Of a DNA stretch of 64,000 nucleotides, positions 23,255-32,547 are shown one piece after another. Numbering within the stretch: the stretch's first letter is position 1; every line of letters begins with the position of its first letter. Under the pieces are notes generated by a model. The model searched no databases. It was not told the DNA's origin and saw only the letters and a list, made by a program, of their open reading frames with translations. The translations under genes and the position numbers were made by a program. This DNA comes from Oceanibaculum nanhaiense (GTDB lineage: Bacteria > Pseudomonadota > Alphaproteobacteria > Oceanibaculales > Oceanibaculaceae), in the NCBI RefSeq assembly GCF_002148795.1, contig NZ_MPOB01000010.1, forward strand, positions 1-64,000, read 5' to 3'.

Positions 23255-24477
23255 CCGATGGCGTTGACGGAACGATCCTGGTCATCAACAGCGGCTCCTC
23301 CAGCATCAAATTCGCGCTATTCGATATGGCCGCGGACGAGCCCCGCCGGGTCTGGCAGGGAGCGCTGGAACGGATCGGCTTCGACGCCGGCCGCTTCGCC
23401 GCGACGGACGTCCGGGGGACGATTCTCATCGATGAGACCCTGGCAATACCCAACCACGTCGTCGCCCTCGACCTGCTGCTCGGCTGGGTCGAGGACCGGA
23501 TGTCGCAAAAGGACCTCATCGCCGTCGGCCACCGGGTGGTCCATGGCGGAGAGGAGTGCGACTGCTCGCTCCTCGTCACGCCCGCGCTCGAAGTCCGCCT
23601 GAAACGACTGATCCCTCTCGCACCGCTCCACCTGCCGCACAACCTCGCCGGTATCGTGGCGGTTCGCCTGCGCCGCCCCGACCTTCCCCAGGTCGCCTCC
23701 TTCGACACCGCCTTTCACCACGGCTTGCCCCGCGTGGCGCGCTTGACCGGCCTGCCCCGCCGTTTCGAGGAGGATGGCGTCCGCCGCTACGGATTTCACG
23801 GCCTGTCCTATGAATACGTTATCGACGAGGTGCGTCGGCGGGACGACGACGCGGCTACAGATGGGCGGATCATCGTTGCCCATCTCGGCAATGGCGCCTC
23901 CATGGCGGCGATCAAGGACGGGCGCAGCGTCGAGACCACGATGGGCTTTTCGACGCTCGCCGGCCTGCCCATGGGGACGCGTCCCGGCGATCTCGACCCC
24001 GGGGTGTTGCTGCATCTCCTGATCGAGAAGCAGATGCCCGCCGAGGCGTTGCAGGATCTGCTCTACGACGCCTCGGGATTGCTCGGGATCTCCGGATTGA
24101 GCCGCAACATGGCCGACCTCTTGGCTCGGCGGGTCGCGCCGGAAGCGGCCGAGGCGATCGAGTTCTTCTGCCACCACGCCCGCCGGCATCTGGCTGGCCT
24201 GACGGCCGCGCTCGGGGGCCTCGACCGGCTCGTCTTCACCGGCGGGATCGGCGCCAATTCGCCCGAGATCCGTGCTCGCATTTGCGACGGTCTCGGCTAT
24301 CTCGGCCTTGCACTCGATGCGGGCCGCAATGCCGGTCATGAGCGTGTCGTTTCATCGGACGGCAGCCCCGTGCTTATCGAGGCCTTTAAGACGGACGAGG
24401 AACTGGTCATCGCGCGGCATGCGCGGGACCTGCTGGGCGCATCGTCAACAGTCGAAAAGACGCATGCTCATGGTTAA
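23251..24477 (+). CDS. ackA: Acetate/butyrate kinase
   Basis: The 408-residue protein of the acetokinase (ASKHA) family interconverts acetate + ATP and acetyl-phosphate. Visible motifs are the N-terminal phosphate loop NSGSSSIKFALFD, HRVVHGG, SFDTAFHHGLP, YGFHGLSYEYV (active-site His), HLGNGASMAAIKDGRS and the GTRPGDLDPG signature, with FTGGIGANSPEIR near the end. The ATG overlaps the DUF3141 stop and its own end overlaps pta. With Pta it forms the acetyl-CoA to acetate branch that yields ATP by substrate-level phosphorylation, sensible beside PHB synthesis as a second acetyl-CoA sink under low oxygen. Confidence 0.93.
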   Translation: MTDGVDGTILVINSGSSSIKFALFDMAADEPRRVWQGALERIGFDAGRFAATDVRGTILIDETLAIPNHVVALDLLLGWVEDRMSQKDLIAVGHRVVHGGEECDCSLLVTPALEVRLKRLIPLAPLHLPHNLAGIVAVRLRRPDLPQVASFDTAFHHGLPRVARLTGLPRRFEEDGVRRYGFHGLSYEYVIDEVRRRDDDAATDGRIIVAHLGNGASMAAIKDGRSVETTMGFSTLAGLPMGTRPGDLDPGVLLHLLIEKQMPAEALQDLLYDASGLLGISGLSRNMADLLARRVAPEAAEAIEFFCHHARRHLAGLTAALGGLDRLVFTGGIGANSPEIRARICDGLGYLGLALDAGRNAGHERVVSSDGSPVLIEAFKTDEELVIARHARDLLGASSTVEKTHAHG

Positions 24478-25471
24478 TCAAGCCGAGACCCTCAAGGATT
24501 TGGTAGAGGCGGCGCAAGCGCACGCGCCGATCCGCGTGGCCGTCGTCGCCGCCGATCAAGGACTTGTCCTCGAGACGGTGCGGGAAGCCGCCTCGCTTGG
24601 CCTGATCGAGCCCCGCCTTATCGGCGATCCCGACGGGATCCTCGCTTGCGCCAAGGACGCCCATGTGGAGATCGACCGGGCGGCGATCGTCAACGCGAAG
24701 AGCGACGCCGAAGCGGCGCGGGCGGGCGTCGATCTCGTTCGGACCGGAGACGCCGACGCGGTCATGAAAGGCAACATCCACACCGATGCCTTCATGCGGG
24801 CGCTTCTCGACAAGGACCGCGGATTGCGGGTCCCGGGCCAGCGGGTCAGCCACGTGTTCATGGTCGATATCCCGACCTACCCCAAGCTCCTCGCGATCAC
24901 GGACGCGGCCATCAACATCACGCCTGATCTCACCGCCAAGGCGCAGATTCTTCAGAACGCCATCGAGGTCTTGGGACTGCTGGGCGTGGAGACGCCCAAG
25001 GCCGCTATCCTGTCGGCGGTCGAGACCGTCAACCCGGCCATTACATCGACCCTGGACGCCGCCTGTCTGACCCTGATGGCCAAGCGGGGACAGATCGCCG
25101 GCGCCATCGTCGATGGGCCCATGGCCTTCGACAACGCGATCTCGGCCGATGCCGCGCGAGAAAAAGGCATCATCTCGGGGGTCGCCGGCGATGTCGATAT
25201 CCTGTTGGTGCCCGATCTCGTCTCCGGCAACATTCTGGCCAAGAACCTCGAGTATCTGGCCGGCGCCACGGCCGCGGGTATCGTCTTGGGTCTGTCGGTG
25301 CCAGCTGTGCTCAGTTCGCGCGCGGACCCCCCGGCCGCACGCCTCGCCGCGCTAGCGCTCACTGTCCTAATGCATCAACCCCGGGCGCAAAGGAGGGAAA
25401 CAACGGAGCCGGAATCGGCCATCCATTGCGCACCCCAGCCCGAAGACGCTTGCTGTCCGATCGGAGCCTGA
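24464..25471 (+). CDS. pta: Phosphate acetyl/butyryltransferase
   Basis: From ATG 24464 (or 24470) the protein has 335 residues and consists of a single PTA_PTB domain: IRVAVVAADQGLVLETVREAASLGLIEPRLIGD, DAVMKGNIHTDAFMRALLD, HVFMVDIPTYPKLLAITDAAINITPDL and DILLVPDLVSGNILAKNLEYLAGA. It converts acyl-CoA + phosphate to acyl-phosphate, feeding the adjacent kinase. Short one-domain members include both phosphotransacetylases and phosphotransbutyrylases, so acyl preference is open. The C-terminal extension carries several Cys and acidic residues (CAPQPEDACCPIGA), unusual for the family. It overlaps ackA, and phaC starts 3 bp after its stop. Confidence 0.88.
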   Translation: MLMVNQAETLKDLVEAAQAHAPIRVAVVAADQGLVLETVREAASLGLIEPRLIGDPDGILACAKDAHVEIDRAAIVNAKSDAEAARAGVDLVRTGDADAVMKGNIHTDAFMRALLDKDRGLRVPGQRVSHVFMVDIPTYPKLLAITDAAINITPDLTAKAQILQNAIEVLGLLGVETPKAAILSAVETVNPAITSTLDAACLTLMAKRGQIAGAIVDGPMAFDNAISADAAREKGIISGVAGDVDILLVPDLVSGNILAKNLEYLAGATAAGIVLGLSVPAVLSSRADPPAARLAALALTVLMHQPRAQRRETTEPESAIHCAPQPEDACCPIGA

Positions 25472-25474
25472 ACC

Positions 25475-27259
25475 ATGCTGCAGGTGCCAGACGATAAGCG
25501 AAAGGGACTCGACAGTACGTCGCCTTGTCCCGATGACGAGGCGAGGTCCCGGCCGTCTCTGGATCAACCCCTACACGCGGCGCTCGGGCGGCTCACTGCC
25601 GGGATTTCGCCGGTGGCGCTTGCTCAGGCCTATACGGATTGGGCCCAGCATCTCCTGCTATCGCCCGACAAGCAGATAGAACTGGTCGGGAAGGCGGCGA
25701 GCAAGTGGGCGCGCTATCTGGAATACTGTCCGCGGGCTTGCTCGGATCCTCATTGTGAGGTCTGTATCGAGCCCCTGCCGCAGGACAAGCGCTTTGCCGG
25801 CGATCCGTGGCAGACATGGCCATACAATGCGTTCTATCAGGGCTTCCTCCTGACCCAGCAATGGTGGCACAACGCCACGACCGGCGTCCCCGGAGTCTCC
25901 AAGCATCATGAGGAGGTTGTCTCCTTCGTCGCCCGGCAACTCCTCGACATGGTCTCTCCGGCGAATTTTCCGGCGACCAACCCCGAGGTCCTGAAGGCGA
26001 CTCTCGACAGCGCCGGCCAGAACCTGGTTCATGGGGCCGCCAATTTTATCGAAGACTGGCAACGCGCCGTCAGGGGCGAGCGGCCGGCCGGCGCGGAGGA
26101 TTTCGAGGTCGGCCGGAACCTTGCGGTGACGCCCGGCAAGGTGATCTTCCGCAACGAATTGATCGAGCTGATCCAATACGCGCCGGCGACGGACAAAGTT
26201 CATCCCGAGCCGGTCCTGATCGTGCCGGCCTGGATCATGAAATACTACATCCTCGACCTCAGCCCCGAGAACTCGCTGGTGAAGTACCTGGTCGAGAAGG
26301 GCCACACGGTCTTCATGATCTCCTGGAAGAACCCGGCGGCGGAGGACCGCGACCTCGGTCTGGAAGACTACCGCAGGCTCGGAGTCATGGCCGCGCTCGA
26401 CGCGGTCTCCGTGATCATCCCGGAGCAGCGGATCCACGGCGCTGGCTACTGCCTCGGCGGCACACTCCTGTCGATCGCCGCGGCGGCCATGGCCCGCGAC
26501 GGCGACGAACGGCTGGCGACTCTGACCCTGTTCGCCGCGCAGACCGATTTCACGGAAGCCGGCGAGCTGATGCTGTTCATCGATGAGGCCCAGGTCAGTT
26601 TCCTCGAGGACATTATGGCGGAGCAGGGCTACCTCGATACCAAGCAGATGGCCGGCGCCTTCCAACTGTTGCGCTCCAACGACCTGATCTGGTCGGCCAT
26701 GGTGCAGAACTATCTCTTGGGCGAGCGCCGTCCGCTGTTCGACTTGATGGCGTGGAACGCAGATGCGACGCGCATGCCGGCCAGGATGCACTCGGAGTAT
26801 CTCCGGCAGCTGTTCCTCGACAACGATCTGGCGGACGAGCGCTACTGCATCGACGGCCGCCCGGTTTCGCTGCGTGACATCCGTATCCCGATCTTCGCCG
26901 TCAGCACCCTCTCCGACCACGTCGCCCCCTGGCGGTCAGTCTATAAGATCCACGCCCAAACTAATGCCGATGTCACCTTCGTGCTGTCCAACGGCGGCCA
27001 CAATGCCGGCATCGTCAGCCCGCCCGGCAACGCCAAACGCTATCACCAAATCGCCACGCACGACGACCTCGCCGCTTATCTAGATCCGGACAGCTGGCAG
27101 ACGCAGGCGGTCCACCATGACGGCTCTTGGTGGCCCTGCTGGCAGGGCTGGCTCGCCGAACATTCGGGCGAGCCCATCAAGCCGCTCCGGCTGGGCGCGC
27201 CGCGCAAGGGCTATCGGCCCCTGGGCGACGCGCCCGGCGCCTATGTGCGCGAACCGTGA
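25475..27259 (+). CDS. phaC: Class I poly(3-hydroxyalkanoate) synthase with N-terminal Cys cluster
   Basis: The 594-residue synthase polymerises hydroxyacyl-CoA into PHB at the granule surface. The catalytic Cys326 sits in GAGYCLGGTLLS. The Asp lies in STLSDHVAPWRSVYK and the His in NGGHNAGIVSPPG. The N-terminal PhaC domain is present (FAGDPWQTWPYNAFYQGFLLTQQWW). An unusual insertion before it contains C85-x3-C89-x4-C94-x2-C97 with His93, a potential zinc or copper site that classical PhaC lacks. It is preceded by pta and, with phaA and phaB at 8-10 kb, completes PHB synthesis. Confidence 0.92.
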   Translation: MLQVPDDKRKGLDSTSPCPDDEARSRPSLDQPLHAALGRLTAGISPVALAQAYTDWAQHLLLSPDKQIELVGKAASKWARYLEYCPRACSDPHCEVCIEPLPQDKRFAGDPWQTWPYNAFYQGFLLTQQWWHNATTGVPGVSKHHEEVVSFVARQLLDMVSPANFPATNPEVLKATLDSAGQNLVHGAANFIEDWQRAVRGERPAGAEDFEVGRNLAVTPGKVIFRNELIELIQYAPATDKVHPEPVLIVPAWIMKYYILDLSPENSLVKYLVEKGHTVFMISWKNPAAEDRDLGLEDYRRLGVMAALDAVSVIIPEQRIHGAGYCLGGTLLSIAAAAMARDGDERLATLTLFAAQTDFTEAGELMLFIDEAQVSFLEDIMAEQGYLDTKQMAGAFQLLRSNDLIWSAMVQNYLLGERRPLFDLMAWNADATRMPARMHSEYLRQLFLDNDLADERYCIDGRPVSLRDIRIPIFAVSTLSDHVAPWRSVYKIHAQTNADVTFVLSNGGHNAGIVSPPGNAKRYHQIATHDDLAAYLDPDSWQTQAVHHDGSWWPCWQGWLAEHSGEPIKPLRLGAPRKGYRPLGDAPGAYVREP

Positions 27260-27324
27260 ACATTGGCATACAAATGATCGGGGTCCGGAACGACCCGTAG
27301 TCGCGATGGGTGAGGGAGTGAGCG

Positions 27325-27501
27325 ATGGCTTGGCTGGCAGAGAACTGGGTTTGGGTCCTGATCGGAATCGCGTTCGTCGCGATGCATCTTTTCGGGCACG
27401 GCGGCCATGGCGGTCACGGAGGTCACAGTGGGGGCGGTGAATCGAGCCGGCGCCCGAGAAATGAAAACGAGACGGATCGGTCCGGGCAGCACCGGCACTG
27501 A
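27325..27501 (+). CDS. Short His-rich membrane protein (DUF2933-like)
   Basis: This 58-residue frame starts at ATG 27325 after GAGGGAG. One helix (WLAENWVWVLIGIAFVAMHLF) leads into GHGGHGGHGGHSGGG and a charged tail. The larger homologue at 37990-38241 ends the same way (MHLFMHGGHGGHGGGHGH) and is a DUF2933-type protein. Such proteins accompany copper ATPases, and the Gly-His repeats could bind Cu or Ni. It lies between phaC and the second DUF5676 gene. Confidence 0.6.
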   Translation: MAWLAENWVWVLIGIAFVAMHLFGHGGHGGHGGHSGGGESSRRPRNENETDRSGQHRH

Positions 27502-27617
27502 CGGATCGTTTGACCGGCTCCGATCGCCGGCGCGCCGTCGGATGATGCCGGACAGGATTCTCATGTGCGCCGGATCAGAGGAAGCGGAACAAGTCGGCGA
27601 GATGAAGGATGAAGATT

Positions 27618-27878
27618 ATGCTGAACACGAAGCTGGTCACATGGGCGTTGGGGATCTGGACAAGCATCACATTCGTGGTTTGCGTGATCTACGGTCTTGT
27701 GACACCGCAGAGCCTTCATATGAGCGCATTTCTTGAGCAGGTCCTGCCGGCCTTCAAATGGCTGACGTGGTGGGGTTTCCTGCTTGGTCTGACCGAAAGC
27801 TTCCTTTACGGCGCCTACGCCGGGCTTGTGTTCTGCCCGGTTTACAACTGGCTGCATCGGCGCTGGGGCGCGACATGA
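27618..27878 (+). CDS. DUF5676-type small membrane protein (copy 2)
   Basis: The start at ATG 27618 is favoured because AAGG stands nine bases upstream; 86 residues follow. Two helices, [23 protein letters not shown] and [22 protein letters not shown], with a loop [11 protein letters not shown], mirror copy 1 at 21.1 kb. Each DUF5676 copy is therefore next to a His-rich membrane protein and, here, directly upstream of a P1B-ATPase. It is likely an accessory membrane component of metal handling; the function is unknown. Confidence 0.65.
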   Translation: MLNTKLVTWALGIWTSITFVVCVIYGLVTPQSLHMSAFLEQVLPAFKWLTWWGFLLGLTESFLYGAYAGLVFCPVYNWLHRRWGAT

Positions 27879-27900
27879 AAAACAATACAAGGATCGATTT

Positions 27901-30255
27901 ATGAAAACGACCGTCATCGAGGTCGCGGGGCTGGTCTCCGTGCTTAGCGCCCGGGGCGTAGAAAAACGGCTCGCCCGGCTTCCCGGCGTTCGCAAGGCCG
28001 AGGTGAACTACGTCGCCGGCAGCGCCACCGTCGTCTACGACGAAAAGCGCACGGACCTCAAGGCGATCAAGGCGAAGGTGGCCGAGTGCGGCTATCACTG
28101 CGGCGGCGAACTCGTGCCGAAGCATGTCTGCGAGACCGAGGATCCGCCGGCTGAGAGCGTCGCCGTTGCGATGCCCGCGCACGAGCACCATGCGAAGGCG
28201 GGCAGGGCGAAGGCGGAAGCCGGAAAAGCGCCCGCCGTAGATCATGCGGCGCACGAGATGGGCCATGGCGGCGGCATGAGCATGGAAGCCATGGTTCGCG
28301 ACATGCGCAACCGCTTCTGGATCGCGCTGGTTTTCAGCATACCGATTTTCGTCTACTCGCCGATGGGCGGGCTGTTCACGCCGCCTGCGCCGCCGTTCGG
28401 GCTGCGCTTGGACATCTGGCTCTTCTTCCTGGCGAGCGCCGCCGTGCTCTATCCGAGTTGGCCGTTCTTCGTCGCCGCCTGGCGGGCGCTGCGCAACGGC
28501 GTCCTCAACATGGCGGTGCTGGTCGTCCTGTCGGTGGGCACCGGATACATCTTCAGTGTCGGCGCCACCTTCTTTTTTCCCGGCGTTCAGTTCTACGAAG
28601 CGGTCGCCGTGCTCTTGGTTTTTATTCTGCTCGGCCATTGGCTGGAGATGCGCGCCCGAGCGGGGGCTTCCGACGCCATCCGCTCGCTGATGGATCTCGC
28701 ACCGCCCATGGCCATTGTACTGCGCGACGGCCGCGAAATCGAGGTCCCCACCGCGGAAGTACTTAAAGACGATACGGTCGTGATCCGGCCCGGCAACAAG
28801 ATCCCCGTCGACGGTGAAATCCTCGAGGGCGAGTCGCAGGTGGACGAATCCATGCTCACCGGCGAGTCCATGCCGGTGGCGAAGAAGCCCGGCGATAGCG
28901 TCATCGGTGCGACGATCAACAAGAGCGGCAGCTTTAAGTACCGCGCCACCAAGGTGGGCGCCGACACGGCGCTCGCCCAGATCGTCAAGCTCGTGCAGGA
29001 GGCGCAGAACTCCAAAGCGCCGGCACAGCTGCTTGCCGACCGGGCTTCGCAATGGCTGGTGCTGATCGCGGTCGTCATTGGCCTTGCGACCTTCGCCACC
29101 TGGTTCTGGTGGGTCGGCGAGCCCTTGCTGTTCGCCTTGACGCTGACGATCACGGTCTTCGTGATTGCCTGCCCGGACGCCTTGGGGTTGGCGACGCCGA
29201 TGGCGGTGATGGTGGGTACGGGCCTCGGTGCCATGAACGGGATCCTGTTCAAGAACGCCGGCGCCCTGGAGGATGCGACCAAGCTCGATGTCATCGTCTT
29301 CGACAAGACCGGGACGTTGACGATGGGCGAACCGGACGTGGTCGAGGTTGTCGTGTCGTCCGACATGACAGAAGACAAGGTCTTGGCCTTGGCGGCGACC
29401 GTCGAGCAAGGCTCCGACCATCCGTTGGCGCAGGCGATTTTGAAGCACGCGGGCGACATGCAGAAGGCGCAATTGACCGGCTTCGAGAACATCGAAGGCA
29501 AGGGTGCGCGGGCGGAAATCGATGGGCAGGAGGTGTTGCTCGGCAACCGCCGGCTGATGGACGAACGCAAGGTCGCGATGGACGCGCTTGAACCCGAGGC
29601 GAAGCGGTTGCAAGGCGCCGGTCAGACGGTGGTTCATATCGCGCGTTCCGGACAACTGGTCGGTCTGATCGCCATCGCTGATGCGCCCCGGCCGACCGCT
29701 GCCCCGATGGTGGCGAAGCTGCGCGAACGCGGCGTCGAGGTGGCGATGCTCACCGGCGACAATCAGGCGACGGCCGACCGGATCGCGGCGGGCCTTGGCA
29801 TCACGACGGTCCTGGCCGACGTGCTGCCGGGCCAGAAGGCGGACAAGGTGAAGGAGCTGCAAGATCAGGGCAAGCGGGTCGGTATGGTCGGCGACGGTGT
29901 CAACGACGCACCCGCCCTGACTCAGGCTGACGTGGGGTTCGCCATCGGGGCGGGCACGGACGTCGCGATCGAGAGCGCCGATGTGGTGTTAATGAAAAGC
30001 GACCCCTACGACGTCGTGGGCGCAATCGAGTTGTCGCGCGCGACGCTGCGCAAGATGCACCAGAACCTTTTTTGGGCTGTGGCCTACAACGTCGTCGCGT
30101 TTCCCGCGGCAGCCGGCGTTTTCTATCCCTTTGTCATCAGTCCCGAGGTCGCGGCCCTTGCCATGTCGGGGAGTTCGGCCCTGGTGGCGGTGAACGCCAT
30201 GCTGCTGAAACGAACGCGGCTGGAGGGCATTCATGCCGCGCCCCGCAAAGCCTGA
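27901..30255 (+). CDS. P1B-type heavy-metal ATPase with CPD transport motif
   Basis: The ATPase has 784 residues from ATG 27901. An N-terminal ferredoxin-like HMA fold (about 4-70) lacks the usual CxxC, reading [16 protein letters not shown] His/Met-rich stretch follows ([21 protein letters not shown]). Catalytic motifs are intact: GES (MLTGESMPV), the phosphorylated Asp468 in [11 protein letters not shown], a SDHPLAQ variant of the HP motif and [10 protein letters not shown]. The transmembrane metal motif is C424-P425-D426 instead of CPC or CPH. The late helices ([30 protein letters not shown]) and the His-rich N-terminus resemble CopB-like P1B-3 pumps. The exported metal is uncertain. Confidence 0.85.
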   Translation: MKTTVIEVAGLVSVLSARGVEKRLARLPGVRKAEVNYVAGSATVVYDEKRTDLKAIKAKVAECGYHCGGELVPKHVCETEDPPAESVAVAMPAHEHHAKAGRAKAEAGKAPAVDHAAHEMGHGGGMSMEAMVRDMRNRFWIALVFSIPIFVYSPMGGLFTPPAPPFGLRLDIWLFFLASAAVLYPSWPFFVAAWRALRNGVLNMAVLVVLSVGTGYIFSVGATFFFPGVQFYEAVAVLLVFILLGHWLEMRARAGASDAIRSLMDLAPPMAIVLRDGREIEVPTAEVLKDDTVVIRPGNKIPVDGEILEGESQVDESMLTGESMPVAKKPGDSVIGATINKSGSFKYRATKVGADTALAQIVKLVQEAQNSKAPAQLLADRASQWLVLIAVVIGLATFATWFWWVGEPLLFALTLTITVFVIACPDALGLATPMAVMVGTGLGAMNGILFKNAGALEDATKLDVIVFDKTGTLTMGEPDVVEVVVSSDMTEDKVLALAATVEQGSDHPLAQAILKHAGDMQKAQLTGFENIEGKGARAEIDGQEVLLGNRRLMDERKVAMDALEPEAKRLQGAGQTVVHIARSGQLVGLIAIADAPRPTAAPMVAKLRERGVEVAMLTGDNQATADRIAAGLGITTVLADVLPGQKADKVKELQDQGKRVGMVGDGVNDAPALTQADVGFAIGAGTDVAIESADVVLMKSDPYDVVGAIELSRATLRKMHQNLFWAVAYNVVAFPAAAGVFYPFVISPEVAALAMSGSSALVAVNAMLLKRTRLEGIHAAPRKA

Positions 30256-31414
30256 AGTTGAAGCATGGCGCCCTTACTTGTCACCGGACGAACCGGTGAC
30301 CGTCGTCGGCGCCGGCGTGGCGGGGCTCGCTTGCGCCATCCTGCTGGCCCGAGCCGGTCAGTCGGTCATCGTGCGGGAATGGCACAACACGGTCGGAAGC
30401 CGATTCCATGGGGATTTTCAGGGCCTGGAGAACTGGAGCGACGACCGGGACATCCTCGACGAGCTGCGCGTCGCTGGCATTGAGACAAGCTTCGAGGCTC
30501 ATCCCGTCCGCGAAGGCACTGCCTTCGACGCTTGGGGTCAAGCCTATCCGATATGCGGCGAGCGACCCCTTTACTATCTCGTCCGTCGCGGCGGCGAAGG
30601 CAGCCTGGAGCTCGCCCTGCTCAAGCAGGCCATCGGCGCCGGCGCCGAGGTGCGGTTCGGCGACCGCGTCGCAGATCCGGTCGGGTCGACCATTCTCGCG
30701 GTCGGGCCAAGGACTGCCGACGCCATCGCTGCCGGCTATGTCTTCGAGACCGATCGGCCGAACGGCAACTGGATCGCCTTCAATGATCGGCTCGCGCCGC
30801 TCGGCTACGCCTATCTCCTGATCCACGCCGGCCGCGGCACGGTGGCGAGCTGCATGTTCACCGGCTTCAAGCGGCAGGCGGAACATGTCGAACGCACGGT
30901 GGCCTTCTTCCGCGAGAAGGCAGGGCTTGAAATGTGCGATCCCAAGCCGTTCGGCGGTTTCGCCAACTTTCGTCTGCCGCGCACCGCTCTGCAGGGAGGG
31001 CATCCCGTGGTCGGAGAGCAGGCCGGGTTCCAGGACGCGCTCGCCGGCTTCGGCATGCGCTATGCTCTGCGCTCGGGCATTCTCGCGGCTCGTAGCCTGC
31101 TCGAGGGAACTGACTACACGCGGCTCTGGCGTCAAGAGCTTCTGCCGCTGCTCAGAACGGGCGTCAGCAACCGGTTCATCTTTAACAACGCGGGCGCGCG
31201 CGGGCGGCGCTGGGCGCTGCGCGGGATGAGCCGCTCCAATACGGCGGCGAAGCTGCGACGCCTTTATCGGCCGTCGGTCCTGACCCGTCTCGTCTACCCG
31301 CTTGCAGTTTGGCGCTACCGGGCGCCGCTCGGCGATCCGAGTTGCGATCATGTGGCCTGCGCCTGTGTCTGGTGCCGCCACGGCGTAGGCCATGCCGCGC
31401 CAAGCGACGTTTAG
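30233..31414 (+). CDS. FAD-dependent oxidoreductase, geranylgeranyl-reductase-like, with Cys tail
   Basis: The 393-residue protein begins with a dinucleotide-binding motif at about residues 22-50 ([28 protein letters not shown]). The later [47 protein letters not shown] corresponds to the second FAD-contacting GD-like segment of the geranylgeranyl reductase / PHBH-type flavoproteins. The C-terminus carries a Cys/His cluster ([14 protein letters not shown]) not usual for that family. It overlaps the ATPase stop by 23 bp and precedes fabI by 33 bp. A role in lipid or isoprenoid reduction is plausible from the neighbouring FabI, but the substrate is unknown. Confidence 0.7.
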   Translation: MPRPAKPEVEAWRPYLSPDEPVTVVGAGVAGLACAILLARAGQSVIVREWHNTVGSRFHGDFQGLENWSDDRDILDELRVAGIETSFEAHPVREGTAFDAWGQAYPICGERPLYYLVRRGGEGSLELALLKQAIGAGAEVRFGDRVADPVGSTILAVGPRTADAIAAGYVFETDRPNGNWIAFNDRLAPLGYAYLLIHAGRGTVASCMFTGFKRQAEHVERTVAFFREKAGLEMCDPKPFGGFANFRLPRTALQGGHPVVGEQAGFQDALAGFGMRYALRSGILAARSLLEGTDYTRLWRQELLPLLRTGVSNRFIFNNAGARGRRWALRGMSRSNTAAKLRRLYRPSVLTRLVYPLAVWRYRAPLGDPSCDHVACACVWCRHGVGHAAPSDV

Positions 31415-31446
31415 CTCGCTCTGCCGGAGAAGGAGTAATAGTACTT

Positions 31447-32229
31447 ATGGAAGTCATCGATCTTAAGGGCCGGAAAGGCCTTGTGGTCGGCATAGCCAAC
31501 GAGCACAGCCTTGCCTGGTCGGCGGCCCAGCATTTCCGGAACGCAGGGGCCGATCTGGCCATGACCTATCTGAACGACAAGGCCAAGCCGTTCGTCGAAC
31601 CGCTCGCCCGCGAGGCCGGAGCATCGCTGTTCCTGCCTTGTGACGTTGCCGAGCCGGGTCAGTTGGAGGCTGTGTTCGAAGCGATAGATAAGGAATGGGG
31701 CCGGCTGGATTTCCTGCTGCATGCGATCGCCTGGGCCCGCAAGGAGGACCTGCACGGACGGCTGACCGATTGTTCGGCCGACGGCTTCGCCGAGTCCATG
31801 CTTATCTCCTGCCATTCTTTGATCCGCATGGCGAAGCTCGCCGAACCGCTCATGGACAAGGGCGGCAGCCTGATGACGTTGAGCTATTACGGCGCCGAGA
31901 AAGTGGTCGACCACTACAATGTGATGGGCCCGGTCAAGGCCGCGCTCGAGGCCTCGGTCCGCTACCTGGCGCATGAACTCGGGCGCCGCTCGATCCGGGT
32001 TAACGCGATCTCCGCGGGCGCGGTTGCAACCCGGGCCGCCTCTGGCATCGAACATTTCGATGAACTGTTGAACGAGACCGTTCGCAAGGCGCCGCTGCGG
32101 CGTACCGTGGACGCCTGCGAAGTGGGGCGCGCCGCCCTCATGCTGGCAAGCGACTATACGAGCGCCATTACCGGGGAAACCCTCTATGTCGACGCGGGAT
32201 TTCACATCGAGGGGATGGTATTTCACTGA
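31447..32229 (+). CDS. fabI: Enoyl-[acyl-carrier-protein] reductase (FabI-type)
   Basis: ATG 31447 lies behind AAGGAG and gives 260 residues. The atypical SDR pattern of FabI is clear: GLVVGIANEHSLAWSAAQHF for NADH binding, FLLHAIAWARKEDL, and the catalytic Tyr-Lys set in LSYYGAEKVVDHYNVMGPVKAALEASVRYLA. RVNAISAGAVATRAASGI and GETLYVDAGFHI follow. It reduces enoyl-ACP in fatty acid elongation. Lying inside a stress/PHB/metal cluster rather than with other fab genes, it is probably a second, conditional copy that adjusts membrane lipids. It overlaps the following YHS gene by one base. Confidence 0.9.
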   Translation: MEVIDLKGRKGLVVGIANEHSLAWSAAQHFRNAGADLAMTYLNDKAKPFVEPLAREAGASLFLPCDVAEPGQLEAVFEAIDKEWGRLDFLLHAIAWARKEDLHGRLTDCSADGFAESMLISCHSLIRMAKLAEPLMDKGGSLMTLSYYGAEKVVDHYNVMGPVKAALEASVRYLAHELGRRSIRVNAISAGAVATRAASGIEHFDELLNETVRKAPLRRTVDACEVGRAALMLASDYTSAITGETLYVDAGFHIEGMVFH

Positions 32230-32444
32230 TGGCTGCACTCGGACCCGAGAAGGACATGATCGTCACAGACCCGGTATGCGGCATGCGTCTGGCGCTGGAG
32301 AAGGCCGCGGCCCAGCACGAGCATGAGGGCTGGGCCTATTTCTTCTGCTCGAATGCCTGTCACAAGCTCTTTCTGGCGGCGCCGGAGCGATATTCTTCGA
32401 GTCGCCGCCAAGTCTCGCCGGCACAGGTCGACAAAGAACCCTAG
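32229..32444 (+). CDS. Small YHS-domain protein
   Basis: This 71-residue protein consists almost wholly of one YHS domain: VTDPVCGMRLALEKAAAQHEHEGWAYFFCSNACHKLFLAAPERY. The DPVCGM and FCSxxCxxxF Cys pattern is that of the TRASH/YHS metal-binding family often fused to or encoded beside Cu-ATPases. It has no membrane segment, in contrast to the anchored YHS protein at 20.8 kb. The ATG overlaps the fabI stop. It closes the long plus-strand operon. A role as a cytosolic copper or other metal carrier is inferred. Confidence 0.75.
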   Translation: MAALGPEKDMIVTDPVCGMRLALEKAAAQHEHEGWAYFFCSNACHKLFLAAPERYSSSRRQVSPAQVDKEP

Positions 32445-32547
32445 CCACGCCAGCCCGCTGTTGACTGAAGCGGCTGATTCTCGGGCAATAGCTCGATTCG
32501 GAACAATGTCTGGTTGCGGGCGTTCTTATTTTCATTAGACTGGAGGC

